From positions 6,944,001 through 7,008,000 of the forward strand of contig NC_063013.1 of the NCBI RefSeq assembly GCF_020509005.1: a stretch of 64,000 bases of DNA, read 5' to 3'. The notes below the pieces were generated by a model, which was not told the origin of the DNA, did no database searches, and saw only the letters and a list, made by a program, of their open reading frames with translations. Shown here in pieces: positions 11,493-21,837 of this stretch. The stretch's first letter is position 1. Every line of letters starts with the position of its first letter. The translations under genes were made by a program, and so were the position numbers. The stretch comes from Fulvia fulva (taxonomy: Eukaryota; Ascomycota; Dothideomycetes; Mycosphaerellales; Mycosphaerellaceae).

Positions 11493-12581
11493 CTAGAATT
11501 CCACCGTCCTCCCCTCCCTCGAACTAACCAACACCCCCTCAATAATCCTCAACACATCCGCCGCCTCCTCCGCCCTGACCGGCACCTCCCCCTCTCCCCT
11601 CAACGCCTTCCCGAAAACCCTATAATACTCCACATACGTCGCCGGCGTCACAGTAGGATACCTCTGCACCTGCGGCGTCGCCTTCTCCTGCGGCACTTTC
11701 ACAAGCGTGCCATAATGGCTCTCAGGATCCACACCGAAATCCTTATGACCGGGCCCGATACCGTGAAGGCGTAGTTGATCTTCTTGGACGTCAAGGTGGA
11801 ATTTCTTGAAGCTGCCTTTCGTGCCGCGAACCCAGTAGCGGAGTTGTTCTTCTTCGGGGCTGACGACGCCGGCTTTGACTGTGACGAGGATGGGGCCGGG
11901 GTAGTGGAGGAGGACGGTGATGCTGTCTGCTGCGCCGCCGTTGACGCCGCGGCGGCAGATGCCGACGAAGCCGGTCACGCGCTTCGGCATGCCGAAGAGG
12001 CTGTAGACTTGATCGATGAGATGTGTGCCCAGATCATACAACGCTCCATGCGCCGGCTTGTCCTCGCTCTTCCATGATCCAGCTGGCGGTGGATCAGGCC
12101 GGTGACGATCAAAATGTGTTTCGAACTCTGAAATCTCTCCCAGATCGCCATCGGCCATGATTTTCTTCAGCGTCAAGAAGTCCGCGTCCCATCGTCTGTT
12201 CTGGTACACAGCAAGCTTCTTGCCAGTCTTCTTCGAAATGTCTGCGAGCTCTTGTGCTTCCTTCGCTGTTGGGACGAATGGCTTCTCCACCACGACGTTC
12301 TTGCCGCTTTCCATGCTCTTCTTCGCCATGTCGAAATGTGTCTCTGGTGTCGTAGTGACGATCACAACGTCGACTTCTGGATCTGCGTAGACTTCATCAA
12401 CTGAGCGCCAGCTCTTGATGCCTTGGTGGTCCTTGGCTGCATCATCGTCTGGTTTTGGGGTTCGCTGGACAATGCCGTATAGCTTAAAGTCTTCTGACAA
12501 TGCGAGGATGAGTGGAATGTGGAAGACCTTGGCTGAGAGGCCGTAGCCTACGACGGCGACGTTGAAAGGTTTGGAGGCCAT
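11493..12581 (-). CDS. GFO/IDH/MocA family NAD(P)-dependent oxidoreductase
   Basis: Single-exon gene of 362 aa. The N-terminus has a Rossmann fold with a G-Y-G-L-S-A-K nucleotide-binding loop (residues 8-18). The conserved EKPF motif follows at about residues 98-101; its lysine is the usual cofactor and active-site residue of the family. A C-terminal GFO/IDH/MocA substrate domain includes LYDLGTHLIDQ near residue 180. The family oxidises or reduces sugars, inositols, biliverdin or dihydrodiols; the substrate cannot be read from sequence. Length is typical of fungal members. The start chosen is the ATG at 12,581, because the three codons upstream begin with GTG. It is probably cytosolic, since no signal peptide is visible. 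Confidence 0.9.
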   Translation of the reverse strand: MASKPFNVAVVGYGLSAKVFHIPLILALSEDFKLYGIVQRTPKPDDDAAKDHQGIKSWRSVDEVYADPEVDVVIVTTTPETHFDMAKKSMESGKNVVVEKPFVPTAKEAQELADISKKTGKKLAVYQNRRWDADFLTLKKIMADGDLGEISEFETHFDRHRPDPPPAGSWKSEDKPAHGALYDLGTHLIDQVYSLFGMPKRVTGFVGICRRGVNGGAADSITVLLHYPGPILVTVKAGVVSPEEEQLRYWVRGTKGSFKKFHLDVQEDQLRLHGIGPGHKDFGVDPESHYGTLVKVPQEKATPQVQRYPTVTPATYVEYYRVFGKALRGEGEVPVRAEEAADVLRIIEGVLVSSREGRTVEF

Positions 12582-13111
12582 GTTATGCACTGCTGGTAAA
12601 GATGTCAGTCTACTAGGAGAACTTCGACGGTCTTGTGTGAACTCTCTTATACAGCCCGGTATGACTGAGGTTACATCTTCAATTGCCGCTATGACAAGTT
12701 TCTTCAGCTGTGGTTGAGTGAAGAACTGGCGGACAATTGCCTGTTCCTATCGAATGGTGGGGTCGAAGTTCTGGCGGGAATGACGATGTGGGACATCCTC
12801 CCGCTTGCTCGCGTGCAAAGGCCGCGACTTTGCCGACGATATGGACGATTCACCATTCCGCAGCAAGAGCTTTTGCTTGGTCAGAACTGCACGCAGCTTA
12901 CTTGCATGAAAGTCAATTCCTGAGGGCACTCAAGCGTCGTCTTCGTCGGTACGCTGTACATGGCTTGACAGTGCCCGCAACCAGCTTTCATGGCCAGCAG
13001 GAGTCACACCCTCCGTAGGGTGCATGAGGCGCGGCCGCATATATGTATGTGTATGAGCAGAAGTGCTTCATATGACCGGCGTTTCGTAGTGTCTGTCGAT
13101 CTTTGCTTGAC
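12582..13111. other. Intergenic, promoter side of the oxidoreductase
   Basis: The several overlapping open frames here (12,714-13,205) show no domain, splice pattern or composition that supports a gene. I see only the shared 5' region of the oxidoreductase and the 3' side of the CofD-like gene. Confidence 0.5.
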
Positions 13112-14741
13112 TCATCCTATGAGCGTATTACGCCTCGATATGCCTCTCGGATCTTTACGCCCGATGATGGCCTCCAGTGCTTGCGTGAGCGCCCTCGAAT
13201 CGTAGCGGCCGCTCTTGCCATTCTCGTCCTTGCGCCCATAGCACCGGAGTGACTCAATGCCAATCTGTATCGAAGTTAGCAATTAGTCTTACAACCCAGT
13301 GAAGTGCTGGGTACCTTATTGAAAGCATCTTTGTCGATCCTCGGGCCAGTCGGAGAGTCCAAGTAGACGATATGCGTAACATACTGCCAGTAGTCACAAG
13401 CGTCTGGTCTCGATAAACCACGAGAGTCTGCACAAGCGTTGGCGATGGCAGCGACAAAGTCCATAGCTGTGTATGCGTCGTTGGAAGGACCGGTCTCTCG
13501 ATCCAGAGTGCCGTTCAGGATCAGAACTTTCGTTCCGATCGAAGGAGATGCGACTGCTTCACCCACGCCTCGAAGCACTAATGATGGCACGATTGAGGTG
13601 AAGAGACTGCCGATGCTATAGATCACGCACGAAGAGCTCCGTATTGCTTCAAGCACTCGTGGGTTGGCTGGTATGGTGATCTCCTGGCCGTACGGATTGA
13701 TGTACCACAGACGCTCGATTCGAGCTGGCAACTCCTCTTCGTCTTCTTTGGAGAAGGCAATGGCCGGCTTGCGTAAGGTTGGTAAAGTTCCCGGCATGTT
13801 CGCATCTTCGACTTTGTCGTGTTCCTCTGTTTGTGCTCTGAGAAGCTGGCCAGGCGAAGTCGGGATGTGACTGACATCCACAGCCCGTTCACTCGGGTGG
13901 CTGATGTTGTTCTGGCCAACGATTACAGAATTATCAGCCAGGCCAGCAGCAATGTGATGGGCGAAGTTGGTGTTCAGCACTGGTAGTACCGATACTGTAC
14001 CGGGGACATTGCAGATGCTTGACACGAGGTGTATCGCAGCCTCGAAGCTGCCGGTGAACAATCTAGCTCTGCTTGGAGATTAGCAAGATATCGAAGATGA
14101 TGAAATTGTAGGAAACGGTACCCAGTCAAGAACAGATTCCCAATACTCGCACCAGAGTAATTGAATCTACTCGTAGGCCGGATCCGCTTGATGGCCTCCG
14201 TATTGATCGAGTTGAGAAAGCTGCGAATGAGCTCTTTCTTGGGACTCGAGATACCAGTCCAAAGTCCGTGGGTACCTTCGACAATGTCCAGCCACTCCAG
14301 TCTCGCCGGTGCGTACGCCTTCGGTAGACGATAGTTGAAGAAGTCCCTCGTGGCTTTCGCCTCGTCGCCATCATTGGGTATCAGGCGTATCAAGCGTGAG
14401 CGCACATCTCCGATGCCTTCACAGAACATTAGTCAGAGTCCAGTAGTCTGAGTTGCGTATACTGTACCAGGACCACCAAACACCCTTATCAGCTCACTCG
14501 AACTCCCCCCATTGTCCGAGATGGGTATAACATAACTCAGCGAACAACTATGATTCGCTTCCCGAATCTCATGGAACACATCAACCAGACTATTCGCCGC
14601 ACTCCCTCCAGAAAAGACGACGATTCCGCCTTTTGTCGATCGTCCGAATGCTGCGAGTGCTGGTGTTCGCGGAGGTGTTGGTTCTGTTGCGGTCAAGCGG
14701 AGAGAACCTTGTCGGCCATTGGCAAAGTCATGCGTTGCCAT
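13112..14741 (-). CDS. CofD-like / UPF0052 family protein, four exons
   Basis: Exons on the minus strand: 14,741-14,468; 14,416-14,122; 14,068-13,315; 13,264-13,112. The three introns are 51, 53 and 50 bp, each starting GTAC and ending AG, and phases agree through all junctions to give 491 aa. The N-terminus has the glycine-rich phosphate-binding loop VVFSGGSAANSLVDVF, then SDNGGSSSELIRVFGGPGIGDVRSRL (the GPG/IG join spans intron 1), the hallmark of the UPF0052/CofD superfamily. Archaeal and bacterial relatives transfer 2-phospholactate to deazaflavin (CofD) or bind UDP-sugars (YvcK). The fungal members' substrate is not established, so only the fold and likely nucleotide-sugar or phosphate binding are claimed. 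The middle (about residues 240-330) is an acidic fungal insertion. The start is the ATG at 14,741. Confidence 0.88.
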
Positions 14742-15268
14742 TGCTGGGGTATTGAGGTGTGTTGTAGAGACTGTATTGCCTCAATTGAGGCATTGGAGGT
14801 ACTTATCAGGACATTTAGGGGTTGGTGAGGAGGAGGAAAGGTGTTCTGAGTGACGCGGCAAGTACGTTTTGGATTCTGGCTGCCTTCCATTTCGGCACAT
14901 CCGCTCACGGGAGGTGGCTTGGGCGGTAGCATGTCAACATAGCAGGATCGAGGGACATCTCAGCAAAGGATGCGTCTGTGTTTCATGAGAGGATATTTGG
15001 TCTTGAGCTGACGCGGTGGTGCTTTCTTTGGACGTTCTGGTATGGCTTGTTGCGAAACTATGTACAATGCCAAGCCATTGAGATCTACAAGATGTAGTCC
15101 CATCATAACCGACTATGGCTAATCAACGAGCTGCCACGATCACTTTGAAGTGCATGGTTCATCATGCTGTTCCTTCTTCGTGATGCCTTTCCGCAGCTAC
15201 GATCCATCCTCCGACCAATTCTATCCTCACCACCACCCTTCCTCCCTAGCACACCTACACTCCCCACT
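14742..15268. other. Intergenic
   Basis: Holds the upstream region of the CofD-like gene and the 3' flank of the small mitochondrial-type gene at 15,269. No gene, RNA or repeat is recognised. Confidence 0.5.
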
Positions 15269-15698
15269 TCACTGATCTGCCGCAGTCCTCTCCTTAACAC
15301 CCTCCGCCGGCAGTGCAAGCGCATCCCTCTCCACCACAAATCGTGGGCTCGCATGAAGACCCTCCTGCTCCCTCTGCTGGAACGTGCCAACATCTGGCGC
15401 GCCCTCCCTCTGTGCTCGCCTCTTCCTCTTCTCAATCAGTCGTTGTCTGGTTTCTGACAGGTACCGCATCTGTCTGTCTTCCACGCCTTGCAGCCAGTAG
15501 CCGAAGGATGCTCCGAGACCGCCGTAAATTGGGTAGATAAGCCAGTTCTCGCGCTGGAAGAAGGGGCGCATTTCGATGCCGAGTTGCCAGAATCTGACGG
15601 CGAGGCCTGTGTATACCGTGTTAGGGGCTGTAGCTGTGTATAGAGCTGCAGACCATGTCCTTACCGAAGCCACTCCAGAAGAGGATCTTGTTCACCAT
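15269..15698 (-). CDS. Probable mitochondrial complex I accessory subunit (NUXM-like)
   Basis: Two exons, 15,698-15,665 and 15,606-15,269, separated by a 58-bp intron (GTAAGG...CACAG), giving 123 aa. The joined N-terminus reads MVNKILFWSGFG then LAVRFWQLGIEMRPFF. It holds a hydrophobic segment (residues 5-22), a second Gly-rich hydrophobic stretch (YPIYGGLGASFGYWL, about 32-46), and a basic coiled tail rich in R/K/E. This arrangement matches the small fungal single-domain proteins annotated as NADH:ubiquinone oxidoreductase accessory subunits of the NUXM type; the name rests on recall of the family pattern. It is transcribed divergently from the Shg1-domain gene, sharing about 330 bp of promoter. 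The alternative is an unrelated small inner-membrane protein. Confidence 0.7.
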
Positions 15699-16032
15699 GC
15701 TTGCGGATGTGCTGGTGTCGCACGGAGTCGCGGAGGTGCTTGGTGCTTGAAAATCCCGGAACGCGCGACGTGGAAGCTTGGTCGTCTGTAAGTGTCGCGT
15801 GAATGGAAGGCGTGGTGGTGAATGGTCTCGTGTTGTTGTGTCTGGGCCTTTGGTGCAGCTCTCCTTCCTCATCACAAGCTCCGCAAGTCAGCGTTGCGAG
15901 CGAATCGGAGCACTGCCGCACAGTAAGCAAGTTTCGAGATCCCTCCTTGACCCATCTCGAACATGACACAGCACACCAGAACACAACACTTTCACTCACT
16001 TTTGGCCTCGCCCCACCTCGTGAGCCGCCAAG

Positions 16033-18168
16033 ATGGCCGCGACCGACACGATAAACGGCGACTGGGAGCTGCCGCCGCGCAAGAAGCCCAAGATCTCCGA
16101 GCTCCCACTATCGTCCACACAACGCGCCAGCATCGACAGCATGCTGCACACCTTCAAGAAGAAGGGCGAGTTCGACGCATTGCGCAAGAAGGCATTCCAG
16201 CAATACAATGAGAGTGCGAAACGAGGCATGTTCGAGGCATCCCTCAGAGCATTTACCGCACAGGAGATCGATCGCGACCCGATCAAATACCTGAAGCCAG
16301 ATCGCCGCATTGCTGCCCCACTGCTTGAAGGTAGTGCTGCACGTGGCGACGTCTATGGAAAGACCGAACAGGATGTTGACGCCTACATCGACCAGTACAT
16401 GCAAAACGCTGAGCAAGCACTGCGCGGGATCAGAGCGGACGAGGTTGGTGGAGAGCTTGCAAATGAAGAGTATCGCAAGGGCCTGAAGAGCGATGATGCA
16501 TACGCTGAAGAAGCCGACGCTCGTCGTCAAGACCGCGAGGTCAAGTACAAGGAAGACGAGAAGAAGCGAGCCAAGCGCGAAGCACAGGAGCAGAAGAAGA
16601 AGGAGCTGGAGATGCTGAAGAAGAAGCAGGAAGCACTAATGAAGGAGACTACGAAACTGCAAGCTGAGCAGAAGAGACGCGCTGAGCGAGAGGCGTGGAA
16701 GAATGCTGAGAAGGAGCGCGAACGTGAGAGGATCAGGAAGTACAATGAAGATCGCGAGGCGGCCAAGAAGAAGGCAGAGGAGAAGGAGCAGGCGGAGCAG
16801 GAAGAGCGAGAGAGGCGTAGGAGAGAACGTGCTGAGGCAGAACAGAAGCGACTGGAAGCCGAAGCCTTGGATCTGCTGCTCAAGGAAGGACAGGAAATGA
16901 CTGATAAGTCACGACGCCCTGAGCTGGAGCGCAGTGAGAGCATGGAGCCACCGCCACGTCTCAAGCACCAGTCTGCCCCAAGGAATAACGCCAGCAAGGA
17001 CCAGATGCGCGCGCAGGGCCTCATGCCGACTTCTTTGACCCTTAGAAAGGGCGACAAGCCGGTAGTGGCGCCTCCCACTGGTCCAAGAGCTTCACGACCA
17101 CGATCGCCTTCTCCAGCACGATCGACCTTCAGTAGCAGCCGACGACGTGAGCCGACACCAGACGATCGCCGTGGATCACGACTCGATACTCGACGTGAGT
17201 CCAGCTACCGCGACGTGAGCGCAGAACGCGAAGCATGGAGATCTCGAAGACCTGACGGGCGCCGCGATCGCTCGAGATCGCCAGTACGCCGTGAACGAGA
17301 CCGAGGCCGAGACAGCAGAGTTCGCTCTCCTAGTCGTAGACGATACGACCAGTACATCGCCCCTCCTCGTGGTAAGAGTTGGAACAGAGAGCGCGAGAGA
17401 GAACGTGGTGAGGAAGGCGAAGTTGTCGAACGGGCTGCCCGTAGTAAGAGCAGGGAATCGTATCGAGACATCTTCCGCGACTCCAACACATACCGCCCAG
17501 CCGGCGCCCGCCGTAACGCCAGCCAGAGTCGCAGTCCACCACGACGCCGAGAGCGATCACGTTCGAGATCACCTCCACGTCGTCGAGAGTCAAGAGACCG
17601 TGGCGGACGCCGAGGCCGAGGCCGAAGCCCTCCTGGAATCGATCGGTACATACCTGGCGGACCTGCTGCTGCTGCCGCTGCTGCCGGCAAAGGCAAAGAC
17701 GACGACGAAGCGCCACGCAAACGCGCTCGGGACGAAGAGACAGATCCAAAAGAGAAGCCCCGCGAGTCAACAACCCGCATCCGGGACGAACGCGACAGAT
17801 CACCACCGCGCACGCGCATCAGAGACGAACGCGACCGTACGCCAGCCCGCACGCGCGAGGGCCGCAACAGAAGCCCAGACCGCAGAAGACGGTACGACGA
17901 GCGTGAGCGGAGTAATGTTGGCACTGATCGGTGGATTCCTGGTGGAGGTGGTGGCGCTCGGGATGGTGATGATGATCGACCACGACGACGAGAGCGGAGC
18001 AGACCGAGGGAGGATCGGTATGTGCCTAGCCATCGCGAGCGGTCGAGAGACAGGGATGCTGGGAGGGATCGTGAGCGTTCGAGGGACAGGGAGAGGGATC
18101 GCGATGATCGAGATAAGGGGAGGGAGGAGCGACGCCCTACTGCTGCGAAGGCCGAGGGCGAGGATTAG
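16033..18168 (+). CDS. shg1: Shg1/BOD1-domain protein, Set1/COMPASS component
   Basis: Single exon, 711 aa. Residues about 30-125 match the Shg1/BOD1 domain: a helical region, IDSMLHTFKKKGEFDALRKK, then KYLKPDRRIAAPLLEGSAARGDVYG. In yeast Shg1 is a subunit of COMPASS, the Set1 histone H3-K4 methyltransferase complex; in animals BOD1 proteins have related roles. From about residue 165 a long charged coiled coil (K/E/R-rich, to about 290) is followed by a low-complexity tail dominated by RS, RD and RE dipeptides with several basic clusters. The protein is far longer than yeast Shg1, as is usual for filamentous fungi, and the RS-rich tail suggests a nuclear, RNA-associated location (inference). 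The start ATG lies 334 bp from the divergent start of the mitochondrial-type gene. Confidence 0.85.
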   Translation: MAATDTINGDWELPPRKKPKISELPLSSTQRASIDSMLHTFKKKGEFDALRKKAFQQYNESAKRGMFEASLRAFTAQEIDRDPIKYLKPDRRIAAPLLEGSAARGDVYGKTEQDVDAYIDQYMQNAEQALRGIRADEVGGELANEEYRKGLKSDDAYAEEADARRQDREVKYKEDEKKRAKREAQEQKKKELEMLKKKQEALMKETTKLQAEQKRRAEREAWKNAEKERERERIRKYNEDREAAKKKAEEKEQAEQEERERRRRERAEAEQKRLEAEALDLLLKEGQEMTDKSRRPELERSESMEPPPRLKHQSAPRNNASKDQMRAQGLMPTSLTLRKGDKPVVAPPTGPRASRPRSPSPARSTFSSSRRREPTPDDRRGSRLDTRRESSYRDVSAEREAWRSRRPDGRRDRSRSPVRRERDRGRDSRVRSPSRRRYDQYIAPPRGKSWNRERERERGEEGEVVERAARSKSRESYRDIFRDSNTYRPAGARRNASQSRSPPRRRERSRSRSPPRRRESRDRGGRRGRGRSPPGIDRYIPGGPAAAAAAAGKGKDDDEAPRKRARDEETDPKEKPRESTTRIRDERDRSPPRTRIRDERDRTPARTREGRNRSPDRRRRYDERERSNVGTDRWIPGGGGGARDGDDDRPRRRERSRPREDRYVPSHRERSRDRDAGRDRERSRDRERDRDDRDKGREERRPTAAKAEGED

Positions 18169-18778
18169 GAGCAGTCCACAGCACTGGCAGCATTTCTCAG
18201 ACGTCCAGACTGGACGCAGAACCTGGCGTGGAAACGAACTGACTGAGCTATCGATGCGTGCCAAGAGCAGACGGGGCCTGGAAGGGCACGAACCTGATAG
18301 ACGACAGGGCAGACAGACTTGCAACGCAATACCTCCACCTACTTACTGCCGCTGGCTGCTCCCCACCATAAGGTATTTACCCCACAGACCAGCCCTGTGA
18401 GCCCGGACATGGCCGTCCACCATTGTTCAACAATGGATGTGGAACTACGGTGCATGATGGAATTTGAATACGCCGGATAGAGTTGAGAGCCGAGAATAGT
18501 ACAGGTAGTACATTCATTCTGCAAATGCACTTCTACTGTACTTTGTATACAAGCACAACAAGACTTGAAGTGACAATCGCCCGCCGACGCCGTGCTTCTA
18601 GAATAACTTTTGCCCCTCTTTCCACCCAAGACTCCTCGCTGTGCCTTTCTCAGGGTATCTCGAAGCAAAACGAGCGAACTTGTTTTGGGGGGTTGTAATG
18701 GTGTGCTGTGTGTCTCCATGCTGTATTTTTGTGGGTAACAATGATCGTGATCAACCTTTATCATGCCATGCCACGGAT
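18169..18778. other. Convergent intergenic region
   Basis: 3' flanks of the Shg1-domain gene (+) and the arrestin gene (-). No ORF with recognisable features; the AT-rich stretches at 18,480-18,760 are compatible with 3' UTRs and poly(A) signals. Confidence 0.5.
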
Positions 18779-20518
18779 CTACCCATGTCGTTGCCGCGAC
18801 CGATCCAGCAGCGCCGTCAACTCATCCTCGTCCACCGTCGATTGCGATCTTGATGGGGCCGCGCTGGAGATGGGGGTCGAGATGGTGCTTGGGGTTGGAG
18901 TCGCGTCTCGTGAGGAGCTGGCGGCTACTGGAGTTGTGGTGGCTGGAGATGGTGCATATCTCGAGGAACTTGCCATGGCGGAGCTGGAAGCTGGCGGCGC
19001 CCTCGACGAGCTCGGCATCGTGAAATTGGGATCCGAGAATCCTCCCGTCGTACTGTAGCTCGGCGGCAGCGACTCTGGCAGATCTGTGATTGTACCACCA
19101 GAACTATTCGGTGTCTCGTCGCCGTCCAAGTTGAGGCGCTCGATGTCGTTGTGGAGATCTTCACCCTCGTAGTTCAGAATCGAGGTATGATCGTTCTGGT
19201 AATGCGGCGGCGAAGCAGGCACATCGTCGTACATCGGCGGCTGCTCCTCGTCCCAGCCAATCCCCATGCCAGCACGCTGCGTGACGTTCAGGGCGAACTG
19301 AGTCCTGAGCACACGCGCAGCGCCAGTATAGGTGGCGTTTTCAGGCTTCTTGTTGGGGGCCCATTCTTCGGCGATGACGAGTTCGAGGACCAGGTTATGG
19401 GCAATCTTAAAGCCACTGCCAGTGTCCATCCCACAGTTCGGCTTGGCGGTGGGGTTGATGTGAGCCATGAACTCGCCGTCGACTTGGCCTTCGCTGAAGT
19501 CGGTCTTCCAGCCTTGCTTGAGCTCGTCCATGCCGATGTGGCGGGTGTTCTCGTACTTCATGGCTTTGCCTTCGCCGACGTTGCTAACGTGCTCAGCACA
19601 GGGAGGGGATATCATGGTCTCGTGCTCCTCGACTCGCCATGTCAGCTTTCGAAGTCGCCAGCGCGTTTGTGTATCGTCTCGTTTCGTGGTGATGCCAGTC
19701 ATGCGACATTGCACCGGGAACTCTCCAATTGGGTGAACAATATTCGGTAAGATGACGTGCAATGTCAAGTTCGTCGGCGGGAAGATGCGAACGCTGGTTT
19801 TGTCCGGTCCTGGTCGAATAGCCCGAGTGATGAGCAGCTCGTGACGATACTCGCACTCCTCGCCACTTGTCGTCCTGGCGCGACAGTGCAGGCTATACTC
19901 AACGCTGCCAAGCTGGCCCTGTGTCGTCGCTGGGATGTTGCCGGGCAAGCGATGCGAGAATGGTATGCTCTGCTTTCCGGCAGACTCCTTGAAAGTCTTT
20001 GGCTTCTTGAAGAAGTCCCACTCGGCGATATCCACAATCTGGGTAATGCAATCGCGGCATTTGTCCTGAATGGGTCTCTTAGTCGTCGTCGTCTTTTCCA
20101 AGAACAGCTTGCAGCTCTCCAGTGTCACTTCGGAAGTGTTTGGTGTGATGTGTAGCTGGCCAGAAACAATGACACCGGAAGACTGGCTCGGAGGATCCAG
20201 CATGAGGGCCGGAGGTGACTCCATGTGTAGATTCAACTTCACCGGAGCTGGCTTCAGCGGTACTCTATGCTCACTAGCATGTTTGTCCCTCGAACCAGAT
20301 CGATCCTTGGACTTGGACTTGCTCTCAGAGCTGTGCTTCTTGCCCAGCTGGAGCAGTGCTCCCGGGCGCTTCACGAGCTTATCCATACTTGGTCGTCTGC
20401 TTTCTAAAGGACGCTCTCCCGATTTGGTCTGGTTAGATGTGGCAGATGGAATGCTTTGGTCGAGGTTGTGAGTGGAAGAATTGCGTCCGAAATCTAGGCC
20501 GAGGATTCGGCCAGGCAT
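18779..20518 (-). CDS. Alpha-arrestin (ART-type) protein, ubiquitin-ligase adaptor
   Basis: Single exon, 579 aa. After a basic Ser-rich N-terminus (1-85) an arrestin N domain starts (LHMESPPALMLDPPSQSSG..VSGQL). The C domain follows (VILPNIVHPIGEFPVQCRMTGI...LRKLTWRVEEHE), extending to about residue 420. The C-terminal tail carries three PPxY-type motifs (PPMY, PPHY and PPSY, about residues 425-500), the binding sites for WW domains of Rsp5/Nedd4 ubiquitin ligases. Fungal alpha-arrestins bring the ligase to plasma-membrane transporters for endocytosis, often under nutrient control. The last ~80 residues are low-complexity Ser/Thr/Ala. Cargo cannot be inferred from the sequence. Confidence 0.85.
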   Translation of the reverse strand: MPGRILGLDFGRNSSTHNLDQSIPSATSNQTKSGERPLESRRPSMDKLVKRPGALLQLGKKHSSESKSKSKDRSGSRDKHASEHRVPLKPAPVKLNLHMESPPALMLDPPSQSSGVIVSGQLHITPNTSEVTLESCKLFLEKTTTTKRPIQDKCRDCITQIVDIAEWDFFKKPKTFKESAGKQSIPFSHRLPGNIPATTQGQLGSVEYSLHCRARTTSGEECEYRHELLITRAIRPGPDKTSVRIFPPTNLTLHVILPNIVHPIGEFPVQCRMTGITTKRDDTQTRWRLRKLTWRVEEHETMISPPCAEHVSNVGEGKAMKYENTRHIGMDELKQGWKTDFSEGQVDGEFMAHINPTAKPNCGMDTGSGFKIAHNLVLELVIAEEWAPNKKPENATYTGAARVLRTQFALNVTQRAGMGIGWDEEQPPMYDDVPASPPHYQNDHTSILNYEGEDLHNDIERLNLDGDETPNSSGGTITDLPESLPPSYSTTGGFSDPNFTMPSSSRAPPASSSAMASSSRYAPSPATTTPVAASSSRDATPTPSTISTPISSAAPSRSQSTVDEDELTALLDRSRQRHG

Positions 20519-20837
20519 GGTTTAGAAGCGTCGAGAGTCGAGACTTTGGCGTGATTTGGGGGCCAATGTGCTCGGCAATGACGAGTTTGCTGTAATGTAG
20601 TGGCAGGGCAGTGTTTACCCAACTCCGAGGATGTGGGGTGCAGTAGCCAGGCTCAGTCGATGATGAAGCAATGGCAGAGGACGGATGCAGCGCCGCGGTG
20701 GGAATGGAATAAAGAGAAGCTGTAGCTCCAATCGGTTGTTCTTGTTCCTTCACGAGTTGGTGCGGTGGCAGTTCAGTCGCAGCTCCCAAAGACTTGTAAA
20801 GGCCAGACGCATCTTCTTCCTGCTGGGGTGTCTGGTC

Positions 20838-21062
20838 CTAGTACATGTAGTAGTTCATGGGAAGGAAGACGGTGGGAAGGATCGCGTGAGCAACGGGAAG
20901 AAGACGTGCTTCCTGCGGTGGAAGGTCCTGCATGGCGTTGGCAGCAAAAGTGGAATCGTCGTCTAATAAGAACAGCGGCATGTGCTCATGCATGCCCTCG
21001 TGCCAAGGTGCAGTACCTGGCCCAGCGAACTTTGGTGCCATCACATCTCGCGCCCTGTCCAT
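20838..21062 (-). CDS. Small ORF, hypothetical
   Basis: A 74-codon frame with two possible ATG starts (21,062 and 21,041). The predicted product is proline- and methionine-rich with a hydrophobic C-terminus (LLPVAHAILPTVFLPMNYYMY). The sequence resembles a small organellar protein more than a random frame, but I do not recognise it. It could be one exon of a spliced gene. No homologue or domain can be named. Confidence 0.25.
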   Translation of the reverse strand: MDRARDVMAPKFAGPGTAPWHEGMHEHMPLFLLDDDSTFAANAMQDLPPQEARLLPVAHAILPTVFLPMNYYMY

Positions 21063-21286
21063 TCTCCGGCGGAGTATTGATGGAAGCTAGCTATCTTGGG
21101 CAGTCTCTTCCTCAAAATTTTGCGCAGAAATAGAGGGCATTGGAATGTGCTCGTCTCAGCCAGCCTGCCTGCCTGCAGAAACACACAAGCACGCCTCAGC
21201 CCGAACATCGCACCACCATGGTTGCATGGTCACCTGCTCAACACCGACACGTCGAGAAGCAGCCACACCGCATCACTGGGCCGTCT

Positions 21287-21419
21287 TTGCACGCAGCATC
21301 TCCGCTCCACGCTACCGTTCTTCGTGCAAGCAGCATCTCCGCTTCACGCTACCGTTCTTCGTGCACGCAGCATCTCCGCTTCACGCTACCGTTCTTCGTG
21401 CACGCAGCATCTCCGCCTC
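21287..21419. repeat. 37-bp tandem repeat, about 3.5 units
   Basis: The motif cagcatctcc starts at 21,294, 21,331, 21,368 and 21,405, a strict 37-bp period. Units differ by single bases. It lies in the region between the arrestin gene and the oxygenase pseudogene, and no reading frame uses it convincingly. Confidence 0.9.
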
Positions 21420-21837
21420 ATCATGAACGAAACCTCGTGTGCTGTACAACAGCCACGCGCCCACGCCTGCTTCATGTCCATCCTCTACAGAACATCTCCG
21501 GAGGCAATGCACCATTTGGCTTACAGTATGATGCTTTCAGCTAACCGCGTGTGAGCCTGCAGACGCCGCACACCTGCAGATCCATCTCACTACTACCATT
21601 GACTCACATACAGCTACCTTCCGGACCATGATGCCGCGCCGCGTGCTATTGGCCGACGGCCTGGCTTGTGAAGTCGCCGTGCACTGCAACGGAGCGCACA
21701 GACAACCTTGAAGCTCAACAATGCCGCGAAAATGCTCCTCCATCGGGCACCTCCGATGTCGCCACTCCGAAAGATCTCGCCATCCTTCGCCCACGTGGTG
21801 CGTTCCCCGATCGAACTCTGGAACGTCATCCCGGTCA

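Noticed and set aside
16108..18324. Long antisense ORFs opposite the Shg1-domain gene
   Set aside because: They are shadows of the Arg/Glu/Ser-rich coding frame; repetitive codons open the other frames.
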